Of a stretch of 64,000 bases of DNA, positions 53,533 to 63,333 are shown piece after piece. A model generated the notes under the pieces. The model saw nothing but the letters and a program-made list of their open reading frames with translations, did not search any database and had not been told where the DNA came from. Origin of the DNA: Chryseobacterium flavum (lineage in GTDB: Bacteria > Bacteroidota > Bacteroidia > Flavobacteriales > Weeksellaceae); the NCBI RefSeq assembly GCF_003385595.1, contig NZ_QNUE01000011.1:62001-126000 (forward strand), read 5' to 3'. Made by a program: the position numbers and the translations under genes. Numbering within the stretch: the first letter of the stretch is position 1; each line of letters starts with the position of its first letter.

Positions 53533-54147
53533 ATGCTTGTAATAGGAATTGCCGGTGGTACGGGATCCGGCAAAACTACAGTTGTTGACAAGATACTTCA
53601 GCAGCTTGATATTGAAGGAATGAATATCCTTTCTCAGGATAATTATTATCATGACAATCAGAACCTGACATTGACGGAGAGAGAAGCTTTAAATTATGAT
53701 CATCCCAAGTCTATTGATTTTGAACTTCTGATAAAACATGTAAAAGCTTTAAAAAACAATGAGCCGATAGAACAGCCGATTTATAGCTTTGTAACTCATT
53801 CCAGAACAGGAGATCATGTCACTGTAGAACCTAAAAATGTATTGGTGGTAGAAGGAATTCTGGTTCTTACCAACAAAGAATTACTGAAAGAATTTGATCT
53901 GAAAGTATTTGTTCATGCTGATTCCGACGAAAGATTAATCAGAAGGATCAGAAGAGATACCCAGGAAAGAGGGAGAGATCTGAGTGAAGTATTGCACCGT
54001 TATCAGACTACCTTAAAGCCAATGCACCAGGAATTCATCGAGCCGTCTAAAAATGAGGCAGATCTTATTATCCCAAATATGAGACAGAATTCCGTAGCGA
54101 TTGATTTTTTAACTACTGTTATTAAAAACTCGTTGAAGAAACATTAA
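53533..54147 (+). CDS. udk: Uridine kinase
   Basis: 204-residue uridine/cytidine kinase. The P-loop is GGTGSGKTT (8-16). The base-binding LSQDNYYHD and NYDHPKSIDFELL and the lid HADSDERLIRRIRRDTQERGR are all present. It phosphorylates uridine and cytidine with NTP in pyrimidine salvage. First gene of a unit with the DivIC-like gene, whose ATG follows one base after the udk stop. Confidence 0.96.
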   Translation: MLVIGIAGGTGSGKTTVVDKILQQLDIEGMNILSQDNYYHDNQNLTLTEREALNYDHPKSIDFELLIKHVKALKNNEPIEQPIYSFVTHSRTGDHVTVEPKNVLVVEGILVLTNKELLKEFDLKVFVHADSDERLIRRIRRDTQERGRDLSEVLHRYQTTLKPMHQEFIEPSKNEADLIIPNMRQNSVAIDFLTTVIKNSLKKH

Positions 54148-54148
54148 A

Positions 54149-54505
54149 ATGGAAGAAAATAACCTTATCAAAGACATTAAGCCGAAATCGGAAACATTGA
54201 AACTTATCCAGAAATATGTTCTGAATAAATATACCATTACGATCTGCCTGTTTTTGGTATGGATGACTTTCTTTGATAAAACCTCATTTCTTGTTATTAA
54301 CGAACTGAATGGTGAAATCAGTAAATATGAAGATCAGCTGGAGTATTACAAACAGGAATACGAAAAGAATGATGCCTTTTATAAAAAACTGATGAATAAC
54401 AAATCAGAAAAGGAAAAATACGCAAGAGAGAATTATTTTATGAAAAAACCAAATGAAGAAATCTTCATTCTGGTGGTAGACAGTACCAAAGTCGCTAAGA
54501 AATAA
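54149..54505 (+). CDS. FtsB/DivIC-type septum formation initiator
   Basis: 118 residues: a short cytoplasmic tail, one membrane helix (YTITICLFLVWMTFF), then a coiled coil (LNGEISKYEDQLEYYKQEYEKNDAFYKKLMNN) and the family motif EKYARENYFMKKPNEEIF. Such bitopic proteins join FtsL/FtsQ in the division complex. Coupling with udk is common in flavobacteria as far as I recall. Confidence 0.9.
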   Translation: MEENNLIKDIKPKSETLKLIQKYVLNKYTITICLFLVWMTFFDKTSFLVINELNGEISKYEDQLEYYKQEYEKNDAFYKKLMNNKSEKEKYARENYFMKKPNEEIFILVVDSTKVAKK

Positions 54506-54572
54506 TAAAGTTGAATAGAGAAGTTCACTTGTAAAGCAAATTCACTATTGACAATTCACAAATAAAAAACTA

Positions 54573-55736
54573 ATGTCAAATACAGATACACTTTCAAACT
54601 GGGAAAATTTAGTCAAAAAGCAGCTTAAAACAGAAGATATTTATCCTGTTTTGGAGAAACAGAATCTGGAAGGAATAGAGGTGAAGCCTTTGTACACAGA
54701 AGTTCAGAAACCTTTGGTAAATCTGCCCAGAGTTGAAGAAAGTACCCATTTGGTAGCAAGATACCACGAAAGTCTGGAAGAAGAAGTATTTGCATTTATT
54801 CTGGATCATAATGTAGAAAACCTTGATCAGAAGACTCTTTTTGTAAACAATAAAGATCTTGCAGGTCATATCAGTCCTAAAGAAGAAGACCAGTATTTTT
54901 CGTTGATTGATGTATTTAATGAAAAGGAAGGAAATATTGATGATCAGCTGGCAAAAGAGTTATTGGCAAAAGATTTTAAAAGAAACATCTGTGTAGATAT
55001 TTCATTACACCAGAACGCAGGAGCAGCAATATATCAGCAGCTTGGCATAGCTCTGGCAAAAACAAAGGAACTGGTAGAAGCATATGGTGCCGGAATTTTA
55101 AATAATTTGATTTTCAGGATAGCAGTAGGCGGAAATTATTTCTTTGAAATGGCAAAGCTCAGAGCATTTAAAATAGTTTTTAACCAACTTTCAAAAGAAT
55201 ACGGGCTGGATGAAGTTCCTTACATTTTTGCTGAAACTTCATTACGAAATAAGGCTCTCTCTGACAATGAAAACAACCTGATCCGCTCTACTCTGGAACT
55301 TGCTTCAGCAATGATCGGAGGAGCAGATGCCGTTTTCTCCAATAATTATCTTGTGGACAGAAGTACGGACAACTCTGAAGAAATCTCTTTCAAGCAGCAG
55401 ATCGTTCTGGCCTACGAAAGTATTATCAATGTATTTGAAGATGCTTCCAACGGCAGTTATTATATTGAAGATATTACCCGTCAGTTTGCAGAAAAAGCAT
55501 GGAATTTGTTCGTTGAAACAGAAGAGGCGGGAGGATATCTTGAGCTTTTAAAACAGGGAGTTATTCAGAAAAAGATTTATGATCACGCTGTCGAAGAACA
55601 GCAATGGATTGAAGAAGGGAAAATAAAACTTATCGGGGTTAATTTATACCCGAAACTGGATGTAAAAAAGTCTATTAAAGATCTTTATAACGAAAATGAG
55701 ATAAAAGCTGTTCGTTGGGCTGAAATGTTTGAGTAA
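54573..55736 (+). CDS. mutA: Methylmalonyl-CoA mutase small-subunit-like protein
   Basis: 387 residues of the methylmalonyl-CoA mutase TIM-barrel family without a B12-binding domain, as in the small (beta) subunit of heterodimeric mutases. Recognisable parts are WENLVKKQLKTEDIYPVLEKQ at the start, AGAAIYQQLGIALAKTKELVEAYG, FAETSLRNKALSDNENNLIRSTLELASAMIGGADAVFSNNY and YYIEDITRQFAEKAWNLF. It is shorter than most small subunits. The catalytic large subunit that normally follows is missing; a DinB gene overlaps its stop instead. It may pair with a distant mutB. Confidence 0.87.
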   Translation: MSNTDTLSNWENLVKKQLKTEDIYPVLEKQNLEGIEVKPLYTEVQKPLVNLPRVEESTHLVARYHESLEEEVFAFILDHNVENLDQKTLFVNNKDLAGHISPKEEDQYFSLIDVFNEKEGNIDDQLAKELLAKDFKRNICVDISLHQNAGAAIYQQLGIALAKTKELVEAYGAGILNNLIFRIAVGGNYFFEMAKLRAFKIVFNQLSKEYGLDEVPYIFAETSLRNKALSDNENNLIRSTLELASAMIGGADAVFSNNYLVDRSTDNSEEISFKQQIVLAYESIINVFEDASNGSYYIEDITRQFAEKAWNLFVETEEAGGYLELLKQGVIQKKIYDHAVEEQQWIEEGKIKLIGVNLYPKLDVKKSIKDLYNENEIKAVRWAEMFE

Positions 55737-56176
55737 TGAAAGAAAAACTGATAGATTTATTTGAATACACCTATCATTTCAATACTGAGATGATTAAAGT
55801 TATCTCTGAAAACAGCAAGCTTGTTAATGATAAAACAATCAGCCTCATTAATCATACCCTTAATGCACAGCAGATTTGGAATGCCAGGATACTTGGAGAA
55901 GTAACTTTTGAAGTCTGGCAGATCAATCCTTTTGAATCCCTTGAGAAAATTAACCATGGGAATTTTCTTAAGAGCATTGATATTATCAGTAATCTTGATC
56001 TGGATACAAAAATAGAATATCAAAATTCAAGAGGGACAAAATTTAAAAACAGCATTTTTGAAATGCTTTTTCATGCAGTCAATCATTCTACTTATCACAG
56101 AGGTCAAATCAATTTATTGCTTAAAGAGAATGGTATATCTCCGGTATTGACGGATTATATTTTTTATAAGAGATGA
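55736..56176 (+). CDS. DinB-family protein
   Basis: 146 residues with the four-helix DinB/YfiT-like fold. The three putative metal-binding His are in SLINHTLNAQQIW, FHAVNHSTYHRGQI. Members are thiol-dependent transferases or unknown metal proteins; the name comes from damage-inducible genes of Bacillus. The ATG overlaps the last base of the mutA stop (TAATG), so expression is coupled. Substrate unknown. Confidence 0.88.
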   Translation: MKEKLIDLFEYTYHFNTEMIKVISENSKLVNDKTISLINHTLNAQQIWNARILGEVTFEVWQINPFESLEKINHGNFLKSIDIISNLDLDTKIEYQNSRGTKFKNSIFEMLFHAVNHSTYHRGQINLLLKENGISPVLTDYIFYKR

Positions 56177-56314
56177 TTTTTAATATAATAAGGCTGCGTT
56201 TCCACTCAGTAATAATTTTAGCTGTTAACAGCTTATTTTAGCAGTAATTTATAGAGATGCTATTCTGAATATATTTGATTACAGCATCGTATCATTTACA
56301 ACCTTAAAAAATCT

Positions 56315-57460
56315 GTGGATACAATATTAAATAAAGAAATCCAGAATTACATCAATGCAAATCTGAATACGGATTTACACGCTCTGCTGCTGAAAAAATC
56401 TCCGTTTCCGGAAGTTTCCATGCAGGAAATTGTACAGCAGATCAAAGGAAAGCAGGTTGCAGGGAGAAAATTTCCTTTTCTCTTAAAAGAAGGCATCCTT
56501 TTTCCGCCACAGCTTAACCTGGAACAATCATCATCAGAAAAAACTGCCCTTTATAAATCCGGGATTTTAAAAGGGAATACATTTATTGATCTTACAAGCG
56601 GTTTTGGTGTTGATGCCTACTATCTTTCTCAAAACTTTAAGAGTATCACTTTAGTAGAGCAGGACACCACACTTTTGGAACTTGTTGAACATAATTGGAA
56701 AATCTTAAACCGTCAGGCGAGGTTTATCAATCTTAAACTTGAAGATTTTTTGAATGAAACTCAGGAATATTTTGACTTGATTTACCTTGATCCGGCCAGA
56801 AGAGATCAGCAAAAAAATAAAGTATTCCTTTTGGAAGATTTGTCTCCTGATATTCTTGAAATTCAGGAGAAGCTGCGGGCTATATCGGGCCAGGTTGTTA
56901 TCAAGCTTTCCCCGCTCATTGATTTAAAATATCTTGTTTCAGTATTGCCGGGTATTTCAAGAATTGATATTATCGCTTTGAAAAATGATGTAAAGGAAGT
57001 TATTGTCTTTTTATCCGATGAAAATACAGATAAGGTTATCTGCAACTGTGTAAACCTTGATAGTGGAGAACCGGCTTTTACATTTAAATTTGGGGAAGAG
57101 GAAACTGCCCGATCTGAATATTCAGAACCTGAAAAATACATTTATATCCCCAATAATGCTATTTTGAAAGCAGGAACTTTTAATTTGATTTCACAGAAAT
57201 TCGGATTGAAAAAACTGCATCCTAACAGTCATCTATATACTTTGAACAAAGAAGATAAAAATTTTCCCGGTAGGGTTTTAGAGATGGAAATGATTGATTC
57301 TAAAGGTATTAAGAAGAAAGAGCAATATAATATTATTTCAAAAAATTATCCATTAAAACCTGAAGAAATTAAAAAGAAATATGCCCTCAAAGACGGTGGA
57401 AATGATTACCTTATTTTTACACAATCCAAAAAAGGCAAAATAATTTTAAAATCAGTCTAA
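56315..57460 (+). CDS. THUMP-like domain class I methyltransferase
   Basis: 381 residues, starting with GTG at 56315; no upstream in-frame ATG is available, and the N-terminal segment looks like part of the domain. The SAM-binding region is IDLTSGFGVDAYYLSQ (about 91-106), and the catalytic-type motif LIYLDPARRD follows at about 154-163. A THUMP-like C-terminal domain ends ...NDYLIFTQSKKGKIILKSV. The family resembles P. gingivalis PG_1098. An RNA substrate is suspected from the THUMP-like part but not shown. Confidence 0.85.
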   Translation: MDTILNKEIQNYINANLNTDLHALLLKKSPFPEVSMQEIVQQIKGKQVAGRKFPFLLKEGILFPPQLNLEQSSSEKTALYKSGILKGNTFIDLTSGFGVDAYYLSQNFKSITLVEQDTTLLELVEHNWKILNRQARFINLKLEDFLNETQEYFDLIYLDPARRDQQKNKVFLLEDLSPDILEIQEKLRAISGQVVIKLSPLIDLKYLVSVLPGISRIDIIALKNDVKEVIVFLSDENTDKVICNCVNLDSGEPAFTFKFGEEETARSEYSEPEKYIYIPNNAILKAGTFNLISQKFGLKKLHPNSHLYTLNKEDKNFPGRVLEMEMIDSKGIKKKEQYNIISKNYPLKPEEIKKKYALKDGGNDYLIFTQSKKGKIILKSV

Positions 57461-57596
57461 AAATGTTGCCGAAAAAAGCAGGATTTCTTAATTTTGGGCA
57501 ATCAAAAAATTAAGCATGAAATCGCTCGTTGTTTAGAAAATTAAAAGAGACTAAGTATTTGCGATTCCATAGGATCTATAAAAAATAAATTTACAT

Positions 57597-57869
57597 ATGA
57601 AAAAATTAGTTATATGTTTAGCGATTGCAACTGTTGCTGTAAGCTGTAAAAAAGTTCCGCAAGGAGGAAACAGAGGTACTTTGAAACTTGAAGAAGGAGT
57701 AGAAAGATATTCTGATGACCCTCAGGGAGGAGCTCACGGACATGAAGCTGCTACAGCAGAGCATAAAGAAGAGGCTCCGGCAAAAGCGGAAGCAGCAGCT
57801 CCTGAAACAGACAGTACGGCAGCTGCAAAACCTGCTGAAGCTGAAAAGGCTCCAAAAGCTGAACACTAA
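57597..57869 (+). CDS. Small Ala/Glu-rich lipoprotein
   Basis: 90 residues with lipoprotein signal MKKLVICLAIATVAVSC (Cys17). The mature part is low complexity: a short GNRGTLKLEEGVERYSDDPQGG segment, then His, Glu, Ala, Lys and Pro repeats to the end. It is probably a flexible, membrane-tethered linker or metal/ion-binding tail; no domain recognised. Well-formed terminator follows 20 bp after the stop. Confidence 0.8.
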   Translation: MKKLVICLAIATVAVSCKKVPQGGNRGTLKLEEGVERYSDDPQGGAHGHEAATAEHKEEAPAKAEAAAPETDSTAAAKPAEAEKAPKAEH

Positions 57870-57887
57870 TTAGAAGTCAAAATATAT

Positions 57888-57915
57888 AATGCCCTGTTTC
57901 TGCAGGGCATTTTTC
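57888..57915 (+). terminator. Terminator after the small lipoprotein gene
   Basis: AATGCCCTG - TTTC - TGCAGGGCATTTTT: a 9-bp GC-rich stem (one bulge) and T tail. Confidence 0.86.
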
Positions 57916-58022
57916 GTTTAAAAAGTGACTTGACGAATGATGGCAGTAACGTAAGAAAATCCTGTGTTTTTGCTTGGTTCTGAGAGGCATTTTTTTTAAT
58001 TTTAGCAAAATAAATTTTTACA

Positions 58023-59402
58023 ATGCAAGAGACATTAAATTACATTAACGAAAACAAACAGCGTTTCGTGGATGAATTATTTGAGTTATTGAGAATTCCT
58101 TCCATTTCTGCAGATCCGGCTTATAAGGACGATGTATTAAAGTGTGCGGATGTATGTGCGGAACACCTAAGAAATGCAGGAGCAGATCACGTTGAAATAT
58201 GCCAGACAAAAGGCTATCCTATTGTTTTTGGCGAAAAAATAATAGATACTAATCTGCCAACAGTATTGGTATACGGGCATTATGATGTACAGCCTGCAGA
58301 TCCGCTTGAGTTGTGGAAAAAACCTCCTTTTGAGCCATATATTGAAAAAACAGAACTTCATCCGGATGGTGCTGTTTTTGCAAGAGGAGCAGCAGATGAT
58401 AAAGGACAATTCTTTATGCACCTGAAAGCATTTGAAGCGATGATGAAGACCAATACGCTTCCTTGTAATGTGAAATTTATTTTGGAGGGTGAAGAAGAAG
58501 TAGGATCAGTAAGCCTGGGAGACTTTGTTAATGAAAATAAAGAGAAACTGGCTTGTGACTGTATACTTATTTCGGATACCCATATTTATAGTAATGAGCA
58601 GCCTACTGTTACTACAGGCCTTAGAGGATTGAGTTATGTAGAAGTAGAAGTGGAAGGTCCAAACAGGGATCTGCATTCAGGACTTTATGGTGGAGCTGTA
58701 CCGAATCCTATTCACGTACTTTCCAGAATGATTGCTAAGCTTATTGATGAAGATGGGCATATTACCATTGATGGTTTCTACGATAATGTTGAAATCGTAT
58801 CAGATGCTGACAGAACGGAAATGAATAAGCTGAAAGACAATCCTGAAGAATTTAAAAAGTCAATCGGATTAAGCAATATTGAGGGGGAGCAAGGATATAC
58901 AACCCTTGAAAGGGCGTCTATTCGTCCTACACTGGATTGTAATGGTATCTGGGGAGGATACACAGGAGAAGGAGCTAAAACGGTAATCCCTTCAAAAGCC
59001 TTTGCTAAAATTTCAATGCGTCTGGTTCCTTATCAGACACCGGAAGAAATTACTGAGAAATTCACTAAATATTTTGAAAAAATAGCGCCGGACACGGTAA
59101 AAGTTAAAGTAACCCCTCATCACGGTGGAATGCCTTATGTTCTTCAAAGTGATACAAAAGAGTTCCTCGCTGCCAAGAAAGCTATGGAAACAGCATTTGG
59201 TAAAGAGGTATTACCTTACAGAAGCGGAGGAAGTATTCCAATTACAGCTATGTTTGAGAAGGTTTTAGGAGCAAAATCCGTATTAATGGGCTTTGGACTT
59301 GATTCTGATGCGATACATTCTCCAAACGAGCACTATGGATTGTTTAATTTCTATAAAGGAATTGAAAGTATTCCGTTATTTTTTGAAAACTATTCGAAAT
59401 AA
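58023..59402 (+). CDS. M20 family dipeptidase
   Basis: 459 residues of the M20/CNDP-like zinc dipeptidases. The metal-binding pattern is visible: YGHYDVQPAD (His and catalytic Asp), ARGAADDKGQ (bridging Asp), EGEEEVGS (general-base Glu and ligand), and a final His in DAIHSPNEHYG. A dimerisation domain lies between about 190 and 310. No signal peptide, so cytoplasmic. It cleaves dipeptides; similar enzymes handle carnosine-like and gamma-linked substrates. Monocistronic, with terminator just downstream. Confidence 0.94.
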   Translation: MQETLNYINENKQRFVDELFELLRIPSISADPAYKDDVLKCADVCAEHLRNAGADHVEICQTKGYPIVFGEKIIDTNLPTVLVYGHYDVQPADPLELWKKPPFEPYIEKTELHPDGAVFARGAADDKGQFFMHLKAFEAMMKTNTLPCNVKFILEGEEEVGSVSLGDFVNENKEKLACDCILISDTHIYSNEQPTVTTGLRGLSYVEVEVEGPNRDLHSGLYGGAVPNPIHVLSRMIAKLIDEDGHITIDGFYDNVEIVSDADRTEMNKLKDNPEEFKKSIGLSNIEGEQGYTTLERASIRPTLDCNGIWGGYTGEGAKTVIPSKAFAKISMRLVPYQTPEEITEKFTKYFEKIAPDTVKVKVTPHHGGMPYVLQSDTKEFLAAKKAMETAFGKEVLPYRSGGSIPITAMFEKVLGAKSVLMGFGLDSDAIHSPNEHYGLFNFYKGIESIPLFFENYSK

Positions 59403-59424
59403 TTAAATCAGATTTTATATTACA

Positions 59425-59459
59425 AATAATGCGCTTTCTAAAAGCGCATTATTTTTTTA
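59425..59459 (+). terminator. Terminator after the dipeptidase gene
   Basis: AATAATGCGCTTT - CTA - AAAGCGCATTATTTTTTT: a 13-bp perfect stem with T tail. Confidence 0.92.
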
Positions 59460-59617
59460 TGATGAATTTATGATTTGATTCATTCGATTTAAAAAATAAT
59501 AGTCGAGGGTATGAAAATTAAAATCCTTGATAATAAATAGTTTATTTTTTTATTTATTAATTCATATTTTAATTTTCGTGGAAAGTTTATATTTTTATTA
59601 CAAAAACTTGACTTACC

Positions 59618-60535
59618 ATGAAAAAATATTACTCCATTGCACTTTCTTTTTTTTCAGTGTTTTCATTAGCTCAGGAAATGATCTCTTTTGAGTCTGCCGA
59701 AGGATTTGTAACAGGCAGCATCCACGGCCAGGGCAATTGGATCAGTACTCCTACAGGGGGAACGCCTGCTCATGTTACTCACCAGGTCATAAGCTCAGAT
59801 AATGCCAGCAATGGAAATACTTCACTAAAAATTGTCAGGGAAAATGTTTTCGGGACACAACCGGAATCTGTAATAGGAGGATTTTATAATGTATCAGCGC
59901 CGCTTTCTGTTACTGATTTCTCAGTATCCTTTGATATTCATATGTCGCAGCTCAATGGTTCTGTTTTTGGATTCCAGGGCGTAAATAATACAGCCGAGCA
60001 GATGGTTGTCCGGATTGACTTTGACAAAACCGGAATTATCAAGATTTTAAACAGGTTATCAGGTTCTTTAGAATTGGTCTCTACTCCGGCTGTCTGGGCT
60101 CCGGATACATGGTACAGGTTTAAAATAGTTGGTACCGCTGCAATTGTCAGATACTATATGAATGATATTCTTATTTACACAGGAATTGCGGTCAGCTCTT
60201 TTGATATAGATCAGCTTCGTTTTGTACATGATAACGACTTGGGAACAGCTTATATTGATCACATTAAAATTAACAGTGAAACGGTAATGTCAGTGAAAGA
60301 AACAATTCAGGATCAAAATAAGGCACTGGTTTATCCAAATCCTGCCCGGGATTATCTGAAAATAAACGTATTACATAAAATAGATCTTGTAGAAATGTAT
60401 GATGCTTCCGGTAAGAAAACGGAGACGGTCATAAATGGGAACAATATTGATGTAAGAGGCTTAAATAAGGGATTATATATGATTCATATTAAATCAGGAA
60501 ATAAGAGCTTCACAGAAAAATTTATTAAAGAATAG
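59618..60535 (+). CDS. T9SS-secreted protein with laminin-G-like fold
   Basis: 305 residues: signal peptide MKKYYSIALSFFSVFSLAQ, a beta-sandwich (concanavalin/LamG-like) of about 200 residues (SFDIHMSQLNGSVFGFQGV, DTWYRFKIVGTAAIVRYYMNDILIYTG), and a C-terminal type A sorting domain of about 75 residues with VYPNPARDYLKI, DASGK and GLNKGLYMIHI...TEKFIKE. The C-terminal domain is removed at the surface by PorU-type machinery. The ligand is unknown; it may be an adhesin or sugar-binding surface protein. Similar plan to the next gene. Confidence 0.87.
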   Translation: MKKYYSIALSFFSVFSLAQEMISFESAEGFVTGSIHGQGNWISTPTGGTPAHVTHQVISSDNASNGNTSLKIVRENVFGTQPESVIGGFYNVSAPLSVTDFSVSFDIHMSQLNGSVFGFQGVNNTAEQMVVRIDFDKTGIIKILNRLSGSLELVSTPAVWAPDTWYRFKIVGTAAIVRYYMNDILIYTGIAVSSFDIDQLRFVHDNDLGTAYIDHIKINSETVMSVKETIQDQNKALVYPNPARDYLKINVLHKIDLVEMYDASGKKTETVINGNNIDVRGLNKGLYMIHIKSGNKSFTEKFIKE

Positions 60536-60722
60536 ATGTGTATTTTTTATATTAAATTTTATTGTTATTAGAATATATTTAATATTGTTTTCTTTCCAAA
60601 ATAAAGAGTTTATTTTCTGGTTTAATTTGTGAAATATTATATAATTGCCTGTTTTTCTTGTGATTAAGTTTGTTTTTTTGATTTAAAGTATATATATTTA
60701 CTTGAACTAAAAAATGATAATC

Positions 60723-61610
60723 ATGAAGAAATATTTACTATTAAGCGCTTTTTTAGGTTTATATTCTTTAAGTGCGCAAACTACAATTTTTGAAGACAGT
60801 TTTGAAACGTATACTAATTTTGCAATTAGTGGTGTGGGAAATTGGACCCTGACAGATGTTGATCTGAAAACCACATACGGTTTTACAGGAATTTCTTTTT
60901 TAAACTCAGGAGTAGCAAAATCATTCCAGGTTTTCAATTCAACGGCAACAACCCCTCCGATGACTTCTACGGCAACATCAAACTGGACTGCCAAAACAGG
61001 TTCTAAAATGATGGTTGCTTTTGCTTCTACCGCTCTTCCCTGGAATAATGACTGGATGATCTCACCACAGATACAACTTGGATCTTCAGGAAATGTGCTT
61101 ACTTTTTGGGCTAAGTCCTGTGATTCTACCTATGGAAATGAAAAATTTAAAGTCCTGGTGTCTACAACCAGTACGGCAACAGGGAGTTTTACTTTAGTCA
61201 GCGCCAATCCGGTATCTTCACCTGCAGATTCGGCATGGCATCAATATACTTATAATCTGGATGCATACAGCGGACAAAATGTTTATATTGCCATTCAGTG
61301 TACTTCCCAGGATCAATTCGGATTTGCCGTTGACGATTTTAAAGTGACAACAACGGGAACACTGGCTACTTCTGAAGTTTCGAAGAAGGCTTCTGTAGTT
61401 GTCGTTTATCCTAATCCTGTGTCGGATATTCTTATGATCAACTCTAAAGAAAAAATAAGTAATGTAGAGATTTTTGATATCAGTGGAAGAAAAATCAATG
61501 TTGCCCTGGATAACGAAAAAATAGATGTAAAGAATCTTAATCCGGGAAGTTATATCATTAATATTGAAACCAAAGAGGGGAAAATAACTGAGAAGTTTAT
61601 AAAAAAATAA
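60723..61610 (+). CDS. T9SS-secreted protein with choice-of-anchor J-like domain
   Basis: 295 residues from the Met at 60723 (KKYLLLSAFLGLYSLSAQ signal); the ATG three codons earlier would add residues before the signal. A MAM/choice-of-anchor J type beta domain (FEDSFETYTNFAISGVGNWTLTD; NDWMISPQIQLGSSGNVLTFWAKS; FAVDDFKVTT) precedes a type A sorting domain with VYPNPVSDILMI, DISGRKI and LNPGSYIINI...TEKFIKK. Secreted or surface-attached, role unknown. Hairpin terminator follows. Confidence 0.88.
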   Translation: MKKYLLLSAFLGLYSLSAQTTIFEDSFETYTNFAISGVGNWTLTDVDLKTTYGFTGISFLNSGVAKSFQVFNSTATTPPMTSTATSNWTAKTGSKMMVAFASTALPWNNDWMISPQIQLGSSGNVLTFWAKSCDSTYGNEKFKVLVSTTSTATGSFTLVSANPVSSPADSAWHQYTYNLDAYSGQNVYIAIQCTSQDQFGFAVDDFKVTTTGTLATSEVSKKASVVVVYPNPVSDILMINSKEKISNVEIFDISGRKINVALDNEKIDVKNLNPGSYIINIETKEGKITEKFIKK

Positions 61611-61637
61611 CACCTGATAAATCTTAGTATCACTATA

Positions 61638-61659
61638 GCGCTCCAATTGGAGCGTTTTT
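61638..61659 (+). terminator. Terminator after the second T9SS gene
   Basis: GCGCTCC - AATT - GGAGCGTTTTT: a short GC-rich stem with T tail, 28 bp after the stop. Confidence 0.78.
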
Positions 61660-61687
61660 GTTATTTTAGGGAATTAAATTTTATGTT

Positions 61688-62395
61688 ATGTCTGGAAATA
61701 AAACAGCCTATATAACGGGAGGAACAAAAGGAATAGGATTTGGAATTGCTAAAATATTGCTTGAAAATGGCATATCAGTGGCATTTTCGGGAAGAAAAAG
61801 AGACGATGTAATAAGAGCCGAAGAAGATCTTAAACAGTACTCTGAAAACGTACTTGGGATTGTTTCTGATGTAAGAAGTCTTGAAAGTGAACAGGAAGCT
61901 GTACAATATGCTTTGAGGAAATTTGGAAGACTGGATTATGTTATAGCCAATGCAGGACTGGGTATTTTTAAACCCGTGGATGAGCTGACAGCTGAAGAAT
62001 GGAATGATATGATAGAAACAAATCTTACGGGAGTTTTTTATACGCTGAAGGCGTCCGTGGAAGAGCTGAAAAAGACAGAAGGATACTATATTACCATTTC
62101 AAGTCTGGCCGGAGCCAATTTCTTTGAAAACGGAACAGGATATAATGCCTCAAAATTTGGAGTAGTAGGATTTACCCAGGCAGCAATGATTGACTTAAGA
62201 AAATATAACATCAAATCTACTGTGATTATGCCGGGATCAGTGGCTACCCATTTTAACGGAAATATTCCATCAGAGAAAGACAGCTGGAAGATTCAACCTG
62301 AAGATATGGGAAACCTGGTATTGGATATTTTAAAGATGAATCCCCGTGTTCTACCCAGTAAAATAGAGTTTAGGGCAACACAACCAGCCAAATAA
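61688..62395 (+). CDS. SDR family oxidoreductase
   Basis: 235-residue classical short-chain dehydrogenase. The cofactor motif is TGGTKGIG (10-17), the Arg after SGR suggests NADP(H), NAG is at ANAGLG, the catalytic Ser is in ISSLAG and the Tyr/Lys pair in YNASKFG. Acts on ketones or alcohols in the cytoplasm; substrate not known. Close relatives in flavobacteria are often called YdfG- or SDR-type without function. Single gene. Confidence 0.94.
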   Translation: MSGNKTAYITGGTKGIGFGIAKILLENGISVAFSGRKRDDVIRAEEDLKQYSENVLGIVSDVRSLESEQEAVQYALRKFGRLDYVIANAGLGIFKPVDELTAEEWNDMIETNLTGVFYTLKASVEELKKTEGYYITISSLAGANFFENGTGYNASKFGVVGFTQAAMIDLRKYNIKSTVIMPGSVATHFNGNIPSEKDSWKIQPEDMGNLVLDILKMNPRVLPSKIEFRATQPAK

Positions 62396-62586
62396 ATACA
62401 TTTAATGTATTGAATAATAATTTAATAAGTATTATGCATGCATAATATATTTTTTATTTATATTAGCAAAAATTAATTCAAACAAAATCTTGTCTCGACT
62501 GTTACTGATTTTGTGAGAAAGGAAAATAAAATAGTACATGAAACCTTAAGGTTACATTAGGACCCATAAAAAATTAAGAACAACAT

Positions 62587-63333
62587 ATGAAAATATTAGT
62601 TTGTATTAGTAGTGTTCCGGATACTACTTCCAAAATTAACTTTACAGCAGATAAATCTGCTTTCGACAAAAACGGAATTCAGTGGGTAATTAACCCTTTA
62701 GATGAATTTGCGTTGACAAAAGCGATTAAACTTCAGGAATCTCAGGGAGCCACTGTAACAGTAATTAATGTAGGGGATGCTGCTACGGAGCCGGTAATCA
62801 GAAAAGCTCTGGCTATCGGTGCAAATGATGCCGTAAGAGTGAACCTTGATCCGAAAGACAGTTATTCAACAGCGAAAGAAATTGCTGCTGTAGCCCAAAA
62901 CGGGGGATATGACCTTATTCTTTGTGGTAAAGAATCTATCGATTATAACGGAGGTTCTGTTCCGGGAATGGTTGCCCAGTTATTAAACCAGCCCTTTGTT
63001 AATGCATCTGTAGGATTGGATGTAAACGGAAGCGAAGCTACTGCTGTAAGAGAAATTGAAGGAGGTAAGGAAACTATTTCTGTAAAATTACCGGCAGTTA
63101 TTGCAGGTCAGAAAGGATTAGTGGATGAAAAAGACCTTATCATTCCGAACATGAGAGGAATTATGTCAGCAAGAACAAAGCCACTACAGGTTGTGGAGCC
63201 TGCTTCTTCTGAAGTGAAAGTTCAGGGTGTTTCTTATGACAGTGTTCCGCCAAGAGCTGCTGTGAAAATGGTTTCTCCTGATAATCTGGATGAGTTGGTA
63301 AGATTACTTCACGAAGAAGCTAAAGTAATCTAA
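62587..63333 (+). CDS. etfB: Electron transfer flavoprotein beta subunit
   Basis: 248 residues: MKILVCISSVPDTTSKINFT start, AMP-binding region ILCGKESIDYNGGSVPGMVAQLL and the recognition loop for dehydrogenases following. EtfAB carries electrons from acyl-CoA dehydrogenases to the quinone pool through EtfQO. First gene of etfBA; a 41-bp repeat-containing spacer separates it from etfA. Confidence 0.96.
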   Translation: MKILVCISSVPDTTSKINFTADKSAFDKNGIQWVINPLDEFALTKAIKLQESQGATVTVINVGDAATEPVIRKALAIGANDAVRVNLDPKDSYSTAKEIAAVAQNGGYDLILCGKESIDYNGGSVPGMVAQLLNQPFVNASVGLDVNGSEATAVREIEGGKETISVKLPAVIAGQKGLVDEKDLIIPNMRGIMSARTKPLQVVEPASSEVKVQGVSYDSVPPRAAVKMVSPDNLDELVRLLHEEAKVI

